NCBI GenBank assembly: GCA_020736575.1
Contig: JAGPYM010000008.1
Location: 744,001-808,000 of the forward strand
Source of the DNA: Thelonectria olida
Lineage: Eukaryota; Ascomycota; Sordariomycetes; Hypocreales; Nectriaceae
Reading direction: 5' to 3'
Length of the DNA stretch: 64,000 bases
In this document: in pieces, positions 13,021 through 27,100 of the stretch
How the letters are laid out: each line of letters opens with the position of its first letter
Position numbering within the stretch: position 1 is the first letter of the stretch
The notes under the pieces: generated by a model
What the model was told of the DNA's origin: nothing
The model's input: only the letters and a program-made list of their open reading frames with translations
The model's database searches: none
Program-made: the position numbers and the translations under genes

Positions 13021-14208
13021 ACTAAAGATAAGATAGAAGACGAACATTAATAGACGGAGTTTCTAGGGCATGTTGATTGAATATATTTTGTAGTATTCTT
13101 TTCATTTCTATCCAGTCCATCTACCGCGTTGCCGTTCTTCATGTGTCGGCCCCCGGAGCACAGTACACTCACAATCAAGAGGTTAAAGCAAGAACAATAG
13201 CAAGCCGAGCCAGGGATCAATTCCAATACACCACGCCAAAGAGGATTCGATCCCCTTTTCCACCAACATAACCTGCCCCCAACTGCTGACAGTCACCCAC
13301 CGTTAGAAACGGACAAGGCTGCACCCCATAAGTCATGATGGCGAACCACATGTGTGTCTTCAACCACATATATGTCGTCATAATGCCTATTAGGAGGACA
13401 TGGCGGGTTTTATAGGGATGCTGCTGGCTCTCCTCAAACTGCCGGGCCACTGATTTGGTATTATTAGATAAGGATAATAAATCAGGGTCTTCTCTTTATT
13501 AATAGTACTTAGTGTCATCAAACTCAGTAGTACCGTGGACGCGGTGCAGTTTCTAGCGAGGCAACAGTATTCAGGGGACTAGATGCGAACTCACGACCCT
13601 CTTGGTAGTAGCAGAAGCTGAGTATGTCCAGGTAGGGTGAGGTAGAGGTAGATGGTGGTGGAGGGGAGTGCAAAGCACCAGAGAAGGGTATAGAGGCGTG
13701 GAGGATGGCAGTATGTGGGTAGGTGTGTAGGGGAGTAGAGGGGGATGTTCCGCCTCGTAGCCCGCTCGATCTTAAGGCGGGGCCAATGCCATATTGTGCG
13801 TATGGCCAATGCTAGCCGTGGCCGGTTCCGTGGCCATGGTGCAAGTAACGATGATGGTGAACATGCACATGGTGCTCCGTCACTTGGAGAACAGGGCCCA
13901 GCTCCAGCGTCTTCTCCGTACAGGACGATATCGCGTCGAAGGGACTTTGGGCTGAGCCCCCGCCCACCTCAAGCCACTCTATTTTCGATGTGATCTGCGC
14001 ATCTGGGGCACGGGGGGGGCTGGCAATGCGGGAGGATGTTCGGTTGTTTGGCAGAATCCAAGCGAAACCGATGGCAGCGGGCCAGGAATCGCATCCTGTA
14101 TGCGGTTCCATTCAGGGCCATACATTAGAATGGCCCACCCTCAATGCTTGACTTCTGGGCGTCGCTCCCGACAGAGGGCGAGTGTCCGGAACGTTGAGTG
14201 GTTGTGGT
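13021..14208. other. GLR1 3' flank, no supported gene
   Basis: About 1.2 kb downstream of GLR1. The part at 13440-13530 is AT-rich with TAATAA-type runs. Short ORFs on both strands have no recognisable family. A tRNA-like TTCGATC loop near 13245 was rejected for lack of a cloverleaf. The minus-strand ORF 13812-14111 may be a tail of the relic described next, but this cannot be shown. Confidence 0.4.
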
Positions 14209-15905
14209 CTAGTCACTCCGGGCGGATCCCGGGCGGGCTCCGTTGACGGCCCCGGCGTCCACGGGGCACAACAGGAAGAAGCGAGCGAGGGCTGAGCAGA
14301 CTCTGCCCTCGTGCAGGGCCTTCTCCGAATCCGTTTCGTGGAATGGAAATCGCAGGCGAGAGTATATGTTGGTCTCCTGTTCAAAGAGGATCTGTTGGAT
14401 CTCGTAGCCTACGATTATCCGACCGTGGGCGCTGGGCTGCGCCGGGATCGGTCCATTCGAGCCCAGTGTCGTGGCGAGTTGTGCATTCAGCCAAGCTTCT
14501 AGCTGCCAGTTATATAAGTCTCGTCGGTAGAGAATTCGCCAGTGAGCCCGAACTGTCTAGGACAGTTGGTGAAGACGCCCGGTGGCCCGCATGATGTTTT
14601 TTTGCAGTGTCCGTTAGGTATTCCATTATATTGCGTCCCCAGGGAGCCATCCTCTTCCCGGAGCGTGAATTCTTCGACTTCCAACTCCGATGTGGGCAAA
14701 TCGTACCGGGCTGTGTCTGGAGGTGATCGTGAGGATGCTTGGCCTGGATAGAAGCGTGCAGGATAGAAGCGTGCAGGATAGCAGCTATTATCCTATTAGG
14801 AGACTTAGTAAATGGATACTATAGCAAAGGCCAGGGGGGATTAGTAAGAGGAAGAGGCGGCTCGGGTCATAATGTGGCAGCATACCTATTTAAACTATAT
14901 AAGAAGCCATGGACTTCACCGGTGTGGTGATAGTAGTCAGAACGTACTTGTCCAACACACAAGTGCAAAGCTCGCGGCTGTGCTGCCCTTGGTTGTAGGC
15001 CAGGCTGTTTTGGAGTTCGAGGAATGCTCCCCGCCCCGAAGCATTCGCAACGTCCTCGTTGTTCCTGTCACCAGGGTTCTCCAGGCGCCGGCCGATCAAC
15101 ATCTCAATCATCTTGCTGTAATGAGTGTCCTCCAGGCAGCCCTTTTGGAAGCGCCCCTTTGCCTCGTTCGACGTCAGCGATTCCACCGCGACTTGGACAA
15201 GCGTGACTCGGCTGTAAGCACGCGCTCGATTGGGAAGCCTCTAGCGAAGCTGGGACGTGGGAGAAGGCGGTCAACTGGTCCGTCGCGGTTATTGATTGTC
15301 TCGGTCCGCAACGGTGTCGAGTTCGGGACCGAAGCAGGGTTCGATCTGGCCTGCGCCTCGAGTGTTGTGCATGTCTCTAGGTACCCAGGATCCAAAGTAG
15401 GACATCCTATTCTCCTTCCTCAAGAGGATATAGGGGTGCCTGATACGCATTGCTTTCGTGAATTCAGACAAGGCAACAGTCCGGAGCTTGTCCATCACCT
15501 CCGCTTACCAACACGTCCCGATCCGAAATGCACTTGAGCTCCCTACAATAACGCCGAGCTCAATCCTATCTTGGTTAGTTATCGAACACCAAAGAATAAC
15601 TTGCAGCACATACTTGTAGACATGGTTGGTGTCTAGCTCTTTGGGCGACCAAGTCCGCACCTCTCTGGGAGTTGGTGGGCGTATCTCTTGGATCGTTGGG
15701 GTGTTGTTTGGCTCATTCGGGGCGTTATTTGGTGTCGTTGCTGTTCCGGTTTCGCCTTTTCAACTTCTCTGACCGAATAGGCCGTTGCCGTCTGCCTGTC
15801 GGCGACCACGTCGCTTGCCTCCCGATTTGACCCCAGAAACGTTGTGGTCCCCTTTGATACCGTCATTAGACGGTATAGAATGTGTATTTGACTCATTCTG
15901 GGGAG
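14209..15905 (-). pseudogene. Coding-like relic or multi-exon gene of unknown family
   Basis: Several minus-strand stretches look protein-like but do not form one frame. 14556-14209 is open for 115 codons (containing RRDLYNWQLEAWLNAQL). 15186-14890 contains SLTSNEAKGRFQKGCLED and IGRRLENPGDRNNEDV. 15498-15289 contains RIRHPYILLRKENRM. 15700-15611 contains EIRPPTPREVRTWSPKEL, followed by a possible 5' splice site. The second and third share a frame but are separated by three stops. Either this is a gene with several introns that I cannot resolve, or it is a decayed gene or element. I recognise no family. A 221-codon antisense ORF (14872-15537) is what one expects opposite real coding sequence. 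Confidence 0.3.
14745..14782 (+). repeat. Short tandem repeat, about 15-bp unit
   Basis: GGATAGAAGCGTGCA occurs twice in succession and is followed by a partial third copy (GGATAGCAGC). It is followed by an AT-rich stretch. It sits inside the relic region and is too short to classify. Confidence 0.6.
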
Positions 15906-17008
15906 GTATGCTCCTCACTCAGTGTGGCGCCCTAGAGAAAGTCGTCTGTTAGCCGAAGGGTTTTCTACTTGAACGATTGGGTATAGGGATAACATACAAG
16001 CGAGTGTATCCTGACGAGGTTCTGCAAAGCTCCTGTTGACCCACGCTGGCCATAGACGCCATCGGCAAGTCGGTACAGAAACGGACGAGCTAATCTCGAG
16101 CGAAAAGCTGGCGGCTGGCGGCGAGGGATATGTGCGAGGTATATAAGGGTCGGGCCTGGAGAATCGACCGCATCGCCGCCTTTGGGCTCACTGCGCTACA
16201 ACTCTTGGAGGAGGCCTCATAGGTCCCATCCGACCCTCTGTCGGGCCCTCATGACGCTCCAAGCCGATTTTTTTATGCTTCCAGAGGAGACAGTAAAAAC
16301 ACGGAGCTTCCTGAGGGATGGCTGGTGGAATTTGTGTCGAAGTTATCGGCGTTACGAGTGCAGGCGAGGGCAACGTTGATTCGAGTGAGAATGGACATAG
16401 CGGCAGCGGAGGAGAATGAAATACGGAGATAGTATATAGTAAAGTAGCTATATTAGGTAGCCAAGATCATGTATTATATAGCGGTCAACCTAGCCAAGAG
16501 GGACTGCAGGGATGAGGCCCTGATATACTTACTATCCGGGCCTTTCTTTTCTCTTCTATTCCATTCCTATGATTGATGTTTTCCTACAAGCTGTTTCATC
16601 TAGTAGCGATAATATCCAAAAGTTTGGCTGGCACATCTTGTTTGCCCAATGACGGTTTCACAGTTATGACAGATACTGCAACACAGTTCTTTCTCGTGGG
16701 CATGAGCAGAGTTTCCGGGAAGCAAACATTGTTTGTAGAAACTCATCTAGCTTCCCGGTTTGTCTTAGCCGATGATGATGTTTCCATTGCTTCCTTCATT
16801 GTAACTGGCCCCTCTGCCGAGATGGGCTTCGTACTTCTTGGCGAGAGGGGCATTTGAGGGAGTTGGGAATCACCATTACTGCATGAGCTCTTTCTACAGG
16901 TGCCACAAACCTATTCTCGTCATCGAGAAAGCCCAGTTCTTCGGCACGCATCAAGTCGACAGTTACTAGATCTGCCTCGTGACCTGGCGAGTCATGCCAC
17001 ACCAACAA
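15906..17008. other. Gene-poor stretch with one coding-like fragment
   Basis: No complete gene. Minus-strand 17008-16796 encodes a protein-like fragment (VWHDSPGHEADLVTVDLM and EELGFLDDENRFVAPVE) with no recognisable family; it then loses its frame. 16430-16500 is AT-rich (TATATAG runs), unlike the flanks. The region may be the upstream continuation of the relic at 14.2-15.9 kb. Confidence 0.3.
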
Positions 17009-20000
17009 CCCCTTTGGCTCAGACGCAGTCGCTCAGACGCAGTCTCTCAGTCCCATGTCCGTAGTTCCGTGGGATCTTCCAGTCTATCCTCTTCCAAGGA
17101 ACCTACACACAGACCTCGCATCGTTCGCCGTTCCACAACCTCTCGTCTTCCGTCGCCTCATCTGTGCCAGGCCCAGAACGGCAATCTCCCAACAGAGTGT
17201 CGCTATCCGACACGATTTCACCGACTCGGGTACGCGCAGGTGTCTACCTCGCTCAGGGAGACACAGATACGCTCCATCGGGCGGGGGCGCAATGATGCTT
17301 CTTGTGTGTCTAAAGGGTTCTGGGTTCTTAAGTGACACAGAAATGGGCTGCGTTGGGGGAGGACGGGAGGCGGTCGCAAATCTTGCGCACGGGAAGCACG
17401 ACAGGACAGGGCCTTGAAATGACGCACAGCAAGGGTTTCGGATAAGGATTGTTACGAGGAGAATCTGGTATTGTCGCTTTTCGTCGGATCCGCAGCAAGA
17501 GGTTGGGCATCCGTTCAACTTGAAGCTGTGGTGATCATGACAGGCGGCAAACGCCGACCGCACGAAAACCTCGTCTTGTGATGCCCACCCGACACGAAGA
17601 GCCATGCAACGAACAACGCAATACAAACCCCCGTGCAACGGAAAGAGAAGACTCCAGAATCGCTGCAACGGCCGTCGCGATGCAGGTTCGGACTGGATTG
17701 TAAGATGTAAGAGGAAAGTTTGCATCTCGACCAGACCTACCCTAGACCAAGCGTCGCAACAAGACCAATGCAACCAACCCAAACCCCCACGTCCAGCCAT
17801 TGGTAATCTCCCAAGACAAGTCATGCTCCATGTCCCGTGATCAGTCACCTGGCAAACCCAAAAAAGTACGCTCCCTCACTAAAAGCCATAAGGGAGGGGG
17901 CGTCTGCGACGCATACACACAGCAACACCACACACTCGGCGCTTTTTGGTATGTCATCAGGCTCATCCTTGCCTCACAGCCAGCCCCTCAAAAAGCCCGC
18001 TAAGCAAGAAAGCCAAAGAAAATAAATTTGTAAAAGAATAAAAGACGCTAGGCTCACGAGTTCCTGCAGGAGCTGCCTGTCTTGGGCAAGGAATGACTGG
18101 TCACATGGAGCCTCAGCCAGTCGACAACCGAGACATTATTAGCAAGACCCAGACGCCACCTCCGCATTTCCCTGCTCTTTTGCGGTGCGTGTTTCCCCAA
18201 AGTCCGATGGAGAAGGATGGGAAAGAGAACGACCATCTCCCCCTTCAATGGGACTCCTCGGGCTTAGGTCCGCGTCCGCGCGGTTTCCCAACGCTGTCAT
18301 GGCCTCCCGCGAAATTTCGGGTTTCCGATGCAAGCTAATGGATGATTTGGCATCCATCCCCCTTCTTCGTTGGTAGCAATTAGTGAAGACGGCGGCGTTG
18401 CAAATCGAACCCCGCGTTTTCTCTGTCCCCCCCCGTGACCCCCCCCGGATCGAATGAAACCCGACGGCGTTGGCCGGGGCGGGGGAAGAAATGAGCAATG
18501 GGCTGGTTGTGCTCTTAGGAATTGCAATTGACAAGACAAACAACAACAACAACAACACATGGGGGTTGTTGAACTAGGAAATGACTTCGTGCAGCTGCAT
18601 CAAGTAAGATGGCGTCACAGGAGCCAAAACGCCAAAGCAAAAAGCAAATGGACAGCGAAGAGGATGATTCTTTTCAGGGTCCAAGCGGCTAAAGTCTACG
18701 CACACACACGCGCCCGCACAGGGGAACGGCCAAGCTGGTGGAAAAGAAGGGGATCCTTTTTGCTCGAGCCCCTTCCCAAGCGGTCGGGCACCACGAAGTC
18801 TGTCTGCTTGCCGACAGATTGTTTGCTCAAGACAAGGTTGGCGGTAGGTGGCTTTCCCTAGCTGACGGCGGATGTGACGATGGGCTCAAGGGAGAGGACG
18901 CAAGCTTCCGTTCCAGTCCCAGGGCAACGGAGAAGCAAACTTGTCAAGTTGGGTTTGTTTGCCATTGATTGCTTGCTTGCTTGCTTCGCTCGGCCCTTTC
19001 TCTCTCTCCCAACGCAACGGACCGGGTTGAGTGGCTTGATTTCTTTCCGTTGGGGAGTAACAAAGAATACCTATTCTATTTTCTTTGTCAGCTTTAGTTG
19101 CGAAGTACGGATACGTAGACGCAGGTCAAAGGTCGGACCTTCGGGACAAAGGGGCCATCCGCTCCCAACTAAAATGATCCCTCGTTCATTGATATCGTAA
19201 TCACTACTTCGGCACTTGGCTCTCGTTCTCGGAGGAATTTTTGCAAGTGCTCCCTGAGTCGTTACCCGGCGCCGTCTCTTTCCACCAAAACACTTTCCCC
19301 ACGGCCCATCTGGCGATGGTGACATTGACCCTCATCGCTCTCGCCTCGGTCGTTCCACTCATTTTCCGGGGGAGTGCTCCACTGGTCAATCTGGGGAATA
19401 GCAGATGGCATTGTAATTGGCCGAGCCCCATGAACGCAACCTGCCCTCCTCACTGTGGCGAGGGAGAAGGGAAAACTTTTTGCGGTACGCAGTTTCAATG
19501 CTCAGTCAGTTTAATGCCTGCCCCAGACAAAGGAGAGGGGCGCTTGTTGGGTGGTGGCCTGCGATGCAACAACGCCGGACTTTTGCTGCTTCGTTCTTCA
19601 TCTCTTGTGCTACATCCGTAAAGGCACTTTCTGCCTCGACTCGCCGAACGAGATTAGATTCAACCAGCGTGGGATATTGTTGATCAGACGACCCTCTCAA
19701 CCACCCAAAAATGGCAAAAGATTACTCGTTTCTGCATGGAGGGGAGGGAGGGCTGCCAGCTGCAGATGCAATGTACAATGATGCATTACTCGTTTTGGAG
19801 AAAGCAGAAGGGCGCCCCCCCTCAATTTCGATAGTCTCGACGCTGGCTGAACGGTCGACGGTAGGTCGTCGTTGTCGAAACGAAGCGACAAGGACCAGAA
19901 GATGGTAACGAAAAGCGCCCACCCCTGGATGAGCCCCAAAGGTACGCAGACACCCTTTTCCCCAGAGCGTCGACGTGCAGGAGACACTTCTCAGCACAAG

Positions 20001-20340
20001 AGGCCTCGCACAGACAAACGGCTGGCAAAACTGTGTGTTTAACTAAGCCCCCCCGAGGATCCTCAAGGGGATGGGGGCAGACGGCATCTTGCCTCGCCTG
20101 TCCCTGCTGCGGCTGTCCATGTTCCTGGTCTTCATTGAAGGGGGTGACTGGACCCTCGCTTCTGGGCATGGGCACGGCACGGCAAAGGGAAAAAGCTGCA
20201 AGATGCGCTCAGCGGCACTGACGCCCGCAGTTGTTTGGTCAGATACGCCCCGAGTGCAACGTTGGGAAGTGGCCGGGCGGCACCCCTGCGGTGAGCAAGC
20301 CCTGTTGCAAGCAAAGAGATGTTGTAGTGAAGAGAGACAT

Positions 20341-20363
20341 ACACACACACACAGAGAGAGAGA
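20341..20363. repeat. (AC)n(AG)n microsatellite
   Basis: A run of AC dinucleotides passes directly into a run of AG dinucleotides, about 23 bp in total, within the gene desert. Confidence 0.9.
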
Positions 20364-21178
20364 AAATGCGGGGGACCAATTTTGTGACTCGTCAGATCGG
20401 CTAGACATGGAAGGACAGCAGCAGCAGCGTGGGTCGAAATGATACGATGCAACGCCAGCCCGGCAAAGAGAGACGATAGGGAAAGGCGAGCAGCCAGCTC
20501 TGCCAAGTAGAGCGATAGACAGAGAGTGACAGATAGTGACAGACTCACTGGACAGTTTGGAAAAAGCAAACATGAGAGCGCCGTTGTTTGACACTAACAG
20601 TGGGCTTTTGCTCCAGCTTCCGAGGCCCCCGTCAAGCCACCACTCGAGGAGGGTCTCGTCGTATTGTCCTAATCATCAAGTGTACCAAAGTAATCGTCTT
20701 TGTGGTTGTCTTGTTTGCAACTGTTCGTAAATTGCAAACGAGGCAACCTCCCCTCCCTCAGCAACACAGCAACAAGTGCAACAACCACTCTGCAATGCAA
20801 CTGGGCGGGCAGACTCATCAAGGTCTCAAAGAGCCTCGACCATGCTCATTGACCACCTGCGTCCTCAACCATGACCTCCCATGTCGATATCGCATGCACC
20901 CATCTCAGATAGGCATTCGCAACCCATGCCAATTGATCCCTCCCCCGGTCCTAGGTGCGATCCTGCCCTGCCCTGTCCGTCCTTTGCCCCCTCCAAGCCG
21001 AATCCAACCCTGAGCAGAGGCAATTGAAGCACGGGCCAAGGCCAGGTCAGAGAAGGACGCCCTGCCCGGACGACAAGGTGTAAGGAAGGGAGACGCCCAG
21101 CGGCGGACGAGGAGAGACGAGGCCCACTAACAAACTGTTTTAACAGCGTCGCAGTCAAAACGGGGGGTGCGCTCTCCG

Positions 21179-21193
21179 TCTCTCTCTCTCTCT
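21179..21193. repeat. (TC)7 microsatellite
   Basis: Seven TC units plus a T in the gene desert. No coding context. Confidence 0.9.
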
Positions 21194-24100
21194 GAACTAA
21201 GACTCTCAGTTGCCCTGTGCCTCCATCGTTTGCTTTTTTTTGCCTGCCGGGCCGTTGAGAAGGACCACAAGCGAGACGACACTCCCGTTCCCGTTGCTAC
21301 CGAACAGGCGACCGTCGTTATCTCAGGGGGGGCGAATCGTTCGAGGGGAGGGAAGGGACCTTGCTATCGGGGAGAGCACAGAGCATTGAAGTGTGAAATT
21401 TTGCTTCAATATTCGTAATTTAAAAATATTTTCACTCGGATTGTCTGCGAACAAGGTGATAAAGAGTGGACTTGGGCTCAATTCATCATTGGGGGGGCGC
21501 ACCCTGAGGATCTTGATCGCAGGGACGAAGGGAGGAAAATGAGGGGAACCACGAGGCAGCCAACGCAACGAGGTGGAATTTCCATATGCACAAAATCTTC
21601 CCTCCCCCTTGACAGAATTAACCGTTGGGGCGAAAAAAGGAAAGAAAATCTCTGTTGAGCCTCGTGGTTCGCTCAAATTACCTTTCTCTCCCTCAAAATC
21701 GATGATGTCGTTCGTCTCTTCCGGACTCGTATGACGGACGGCACTTGTAAGCGCAGTGTGAGCCAATGAACTGCCCATGCACTCGCACCATCGTGGGCGG
21801 CTTGGTCGGAAGCTTGCGAGGGCAGACCCGGACCCAGCTAGGCCATTGAGGCTTGCCAAGTCACCAGAAAAGCCTGACCTAAGGTGAGAGAGAAAGGAAG
21901 TGAAGAAAAAGCAAAAAAAAAAGAAGAAGCAACGAGTGGATTTCGGAATTGGCGCCAGGCACGAAACTCTCGCCGAAACGTGCGCGAGACGATGACTCAA
22001 TCAAACATCAAACCGTTCAACTCGACGGAAGTTTAACAAAAAATGATGTGATGCCGAACCTCCCGACAACGGGAACAACAAAGGAAACTACCGCGTCAGC
22101 ACGCTTCGCCCCGTCGCGCGAGGCCATTTAGCCTTTCCGTCGTAGAAGCAAAAGAATGTGAGAGAAGAAACTCAAATTCCTTGCTGTTAATGTGTCTAAA
22201 AGCACAGTCAGGCTTGCAATTGCGAGTGGGAGGAACTTTTCTCTCCTAACCTATCCAGGCCGCCATCATGCCCTTCTCACAGCCCTGCTATGATCTTGAG
22301 ATGACGGTCGCACGGTCGCGTGGGCGACTGAATTGCCATCGCCCCACTGCCCATAGAGTAAAAGAGTAAACAGTGTCTAGGAATGAAGCACCTTCGCATT
22401 GCACAAGCCAACCTCGACATGGCATCACGCCTTGGTCTTGGGTCTCACGTCAAGTTCCTCCACTTCTCACTCAGTCAGGCGGGCTTCCGACTCTTGCTCC
22501 TTAGTGACGCTAGCCTCTGCCTTGTCAAGGAAGCAAAAAAAAGTGACAATGTCGTCACTCGCAAGAACCCCAATCGGCCGATCCGTCCGCATCCGAGCTC
22601 CATTGTCGTTCATGGCCCAGCTCTGCGCCTAAATCCGAAATGAAGCTGCCAGCTGGCGGCAAGCCTTCGTCTTTCCAGTTCGACAGGGGCCAAACGCTGG
22701 CGAGGAGGGAAAAAAAAGGAAAGAAAAGCTGTTCCAGCTGTCAACCAAACTAACCTCAGAACGAAACAAAAATGGGGTGTGGCATTAACTAGCCAGACAA
22801 GCCAGCTAAACTCAACTGGCTCAAGTCGAAAAACATGCCCCCCCCCGAATCACAGCAGACTATTCGTCGATCATGCCAATTCGGGCGCAGCGCTGTTCCA
22901 TTTTGGGACGAGCTGTCGTGAGCTGAACCCCGCCCAGGTGGCCACTCTGGGGATATCTCTTGGCAATCCTCGATAACGGCCGGTTCGCAATTGTTGGGGG
23001 GACGGGTCACCCCCTGGATCGCATCACGGAGGTTTTTTCTTGCCCAAGCTCTTGAAAAAAAAAAAGAAAAGAGAAAATTTTTTCCTGTTGGCACCTGCGT
23101 TGCTGATCTTCGCCTAGCTGTCAGATCATGGAGGTGACAATCCAGCGAATAAGCATGGCAAAGTAAGAAAGGCAGCTAAGACTTTCAGCAAGGCGACCAC
23201 GCCATTACGGTCCCAAAGCAGGCTGTGAGCAACCCTTTCATGTCCCAAAAAGTTGTTGGGCTTACAGCACTGTTCTGGCTGAACTGAATGACTGGCTGAC
23301 ATCTATCTGCAGCATGTCTGTTGGCTACCTCCTGTCATCTCAATTCAGTTCGCTTGCCTGCTGACCTGCATGAGCCATCCATCCCGACTGCTGGCAACCA
23401 TTAACCGTCCTTCCATGGTTCATGGTTCGCAGCTGGTCCCGAATGCAAGGTACCGCCGCATCTAACACCGACCTGAGAGACCGGACAAATATCAGAATCT
23501 TTGGCTTCAACTCGACTATGAAGCGCCTTGTCCGATGACAGCTGGGCCAGGTCCTGTTAGCGCCGATGATTTTCTTTTGTTGAATTTTTTCACTACCGAC
23601 AAATTTTGCGGAGAGGCGGCGGTGAAATCTGATCGGCGACTCTTTCAGCTTTCTTTGTCGTGGTTTTGCTTCTTTCTTACACTTTGCTTTTGCGGCTTCT
23701 TTCAACCTGCCTCCGGGCCTTAGCGCCCTGAGTCGACCATGGCTCGGCATTGTTTTGTTAGCGTTGCTCTCGTTGGTTGTCCATGTCTGGTCTGCTTTTA
23801 GCTCTGGCGAGTCCCCTGTTGGCGTTCGCTGCCACCTTTTCTTGGGCCCTTTGTCGTCCATCTCTCACCTTGAGAGAGCGCCGCCACCTTGGCTCGTAGC
23901 TCGCACGGGCATCTGTCAAGAATAGGGGTGGGAAGCTGTGAGAGGAGGGAATGAGGGTGAGGTGATCAGGTAGCCCACTACTACCAGCCCCGCATCGTCG
24001 CTGACCAACTTTGACGGTGTCTCGAACGCATTTGGCTGCGCCGGTTTATTTGCCTGCAGGCGCCTTCTTCGATAATCTTAGGTCGAGAGGGTGTTATCAT

Positions 24101-27100
24101 CGTCGGCTAGGCCGGGAGAAGACCAAGATGGACGGCTTGCTCAGATGAAGCTGAACATGCGCGTTTTCTCCGGTCATGCCTTCGAATCCCAACGTTGACA
24201 AGCTATTGGAAAATTCTGATTCGCTCGTGAGCCATAAGCCTTGCCTCGTCATCTCTTGTTGGAATTGCGCTCCTTGATATGGGCGAATCCTGTTCTAGAA
24301 ACCGCGCGCTGAGGTCAGCTTTGCCCACACACACTGATCCCCAGTTCGCGCGCCAGGTAATCTGGTCATGGATTTGTGTCACCAATGCCGTCAGCTGCTG
24401 CAGGTTCATCAGATCCCCTAAGGAACGTGTCCGTGGTGTTTCCAGGATAGCGCACGTACTCCTTCAACACCAAGGCAAGTTGTTACTCTCACCAAGGACC
24501 CCGGCGCAAAACTTGTAATCAAACACCAGAGCCTTGCAACTCCTGAGCAGGCCCCAAGTCGAGCGAAGAGGGGCGAATGGTCGGATCCTTGGGGGGTCAA
24601 GCCTAGGGCTAGCCGACTGAGGGAGCGTCCTGGCTCCCGCGTGGCCAATGCGTCCAACTAGGTAGTTTTGTAAGTTAAAACCTGCGAATGTGGTATTCGT
24701 ACCCTGGGCAGGTGGCAGCTTCGTTGGTTTTGGCACCTGCTCGCGGCGTGAAAGTCCGCGGAACCATCGATCAACAAAGAATGGCATTTTGCATAGATCG
24801 TCTGCCTCGTTCTCTTTCGCTGGTGGTTGTCCATGGTACGGAACTCTGAAGGTAGTGCAGGTCGGCGATCAAAAGTTGTGGCTTGCTCAATCGAGACTCG
24901 ACTTGGTTCCAGACTCGGACACGCAATTGCCCGAACCAAAAGTTTATTGACGTCCGCTGCGTTTTTGACGTGTGGACGTAGTCCGGTTCGGACATGAGGG
25001 ATGCGCTCTTGTACAATCTTGGCTTCGGCCGAGGCCTAAGCTCCATGGAACAATTGCCTTTCTTGGTCCTTCATCCGACGGGGCACCATGCTTCCCATGA
25101 GCGAGATGCACCTACTCCGTAGTTACTGGGAAATCTGGATGACCTGATCAGAGAGCGTGGGGGTTGCTTGCCATCTCACCTATTCGGTTGCCCACCCGAC
25201 AAGTCCTCGCTGGGTGCTGTAGTCGGCGCACCATCTCTCTCTCCCGTCTCGCTTGCGGGCGCATTGCGAACCCCTCTGCCTCTGGCATTCAGGTCACGCA
25301 GCATGTCAGACCTCATCTCTGCTTGGCCGCTGGAGTGAGTGGGGGGCAGAAGTCAGGTCTGTTAGCCTCTGTATTTCTATGATGGGTGGGGTTGATTGAC
25401 GTTCCTGATGCTCATTATCATGGTTCTTGATTATCCTCGTCAAATGACGCCTCACTGCCTTGTAATGCCGTTCTGACCTCAGCCTTGTGTCGAATTTCAC
25501 GCCAAAACACCCCCGGCGAGATTTCCCGCCCGCAACGGCTCGAGATCTTGAGTTCCTTGCCCACGCGGCCAAACGGATACGGACTTGGCATCCGAATCCG
25601 CACAGCTCCGCGAGTATCATCATGGTTGAAGCTCAAGGGGTTATCTTCGCAACTCTTATCGTGAACTTCGACAGCAGCTAGTCTCGGAGTTTCGATGTTG
25701 ACTCGTTTTCCAGGTACGTACTAACGCAGGATCTGCTGCGGCGCATGGCGTCTCCACGTTGGCGTCAAGATCCAAGTTACCTGGACTGTCTATTCCAGAC
25801 ACTGCCGCAATGTAGGCTATTCCGTGCATCGAGCCTGTTCTCCCACGTTGACTGTCGAGAATGGGTTTAGGTGAAACCTGGGTTGGGAGCCCACTCCGGG
25901 AGGAGGCACTTGACCGAAGCATCCGCAATGCTATTGGCCTGGGTTTACATCTGTCCCCGTCGTTCATCAGTTGCAACCGCGCCTCCTCCCCAAAGCATGG
26001 TTGGTAATATTGTGTAGTTTCTGCCTCTTCCACGAGTTGCGATCCAAATGCCGTTAGGTAGTTCTCTTCGGCGTACCCGTGATAAATAGCCTGCGTCTCG
26101 GGAACACTCTGCCTCAGACATTTCGAACCTGGGGCGGCCGCCCGAAAGTCGTAATCTCAAGTCACGCAGAAGTGCAACACGGCACCTGTTTTGGCAATGC
26201 CAGCCCTTGAGGGACCGTTCGGGGCTGGCTGGGCAATATGCATGTCTTGACGTTGTGCTATATTCGTATGGCGAGGAAGTCCGCCTCCGCTTCTCAAGTT
26301 GACATGAGAGGAAAGCATGATGTGAGGTGCCCCCGGCCCAGACGAGGTATCAAGGTAGCTGTGGTGTCATGCAGCAGCCTGAACCCCCAGAAGTCCTCTT
26401 TGGCACCTGCCAGGGGCAGTGATGCGAAGGTCTGATGGTGTGGCTCGGGAGGTGAGTTGAAAGTCGTCTTGGTGCCGGGCCGCATGATGGAATATTGCCT
26501 GCCCGGACGAAACAATTCATAAAACCAACAGCATATCGGGACGGCTGCAATACAACAGGCTCAGGTTGCTCAAAGTGCTTGAAGGAGGTTGGATTTGGTG
26601 GTCAGGTGGCAATGTAAGGAGACGTCTGCTTCTCCAAGCTGATGGTGTGGAGACGGCAGGTGCTCCATGATTTGCTTAGCGCTCCTCCACCCCCGCTTCA
26701 GAATGCAGGAAAAATCAAAAGCGGAAAGGTGATCAAATCTAGCCGCAAGGGAAACCTCCACCACATGGCTTCCTGCGGGCTCTTGTCGTCGTGATAAGAG
26801 AGACACCAGTTGCGAGCATCAACACCAGAGACTGGTGGGCCTGGGGTAAGATGCACGATATTGTCCGGTTGAGCAGGGGGCGTGTTAGATGGTCTCTCAC
26901 TGACATGGAGGTCGAGGTGGATTGTGGTTGCCAGACTATGATCACCATGTCACCAGCTCTTGAAGCACGACAACGGTGCAGCACAATCAGCCAAACCAAG
27001 TCCCTGACCCGGTCTACCAATGTGACCGAACCTGCACTTCTTTGGCGAAATGTCTCAATTGTGTGATAAGTCTTTTACGGTTCGAAAGCCCATCGAGTCG

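Noticed and set aside
13240..13262. tRNA-like TTCGATC loop downstream of GLR1
   Set aside because: The stem has a mismatch and the rest of a tRNA is absent.
17084..17848. 254-codon minus-strand ORF
   Set aside because: Rich in Cys, Trp and Arg, no domain, overlapped by other ORFs; consistent with a chance open frame in GC-normal DNA.
21323..22000. 225-codon minus-strand ORF
   Set aside because: Contains a Phe run from a poly(A)-rich stretch, no domain, no supporting context.
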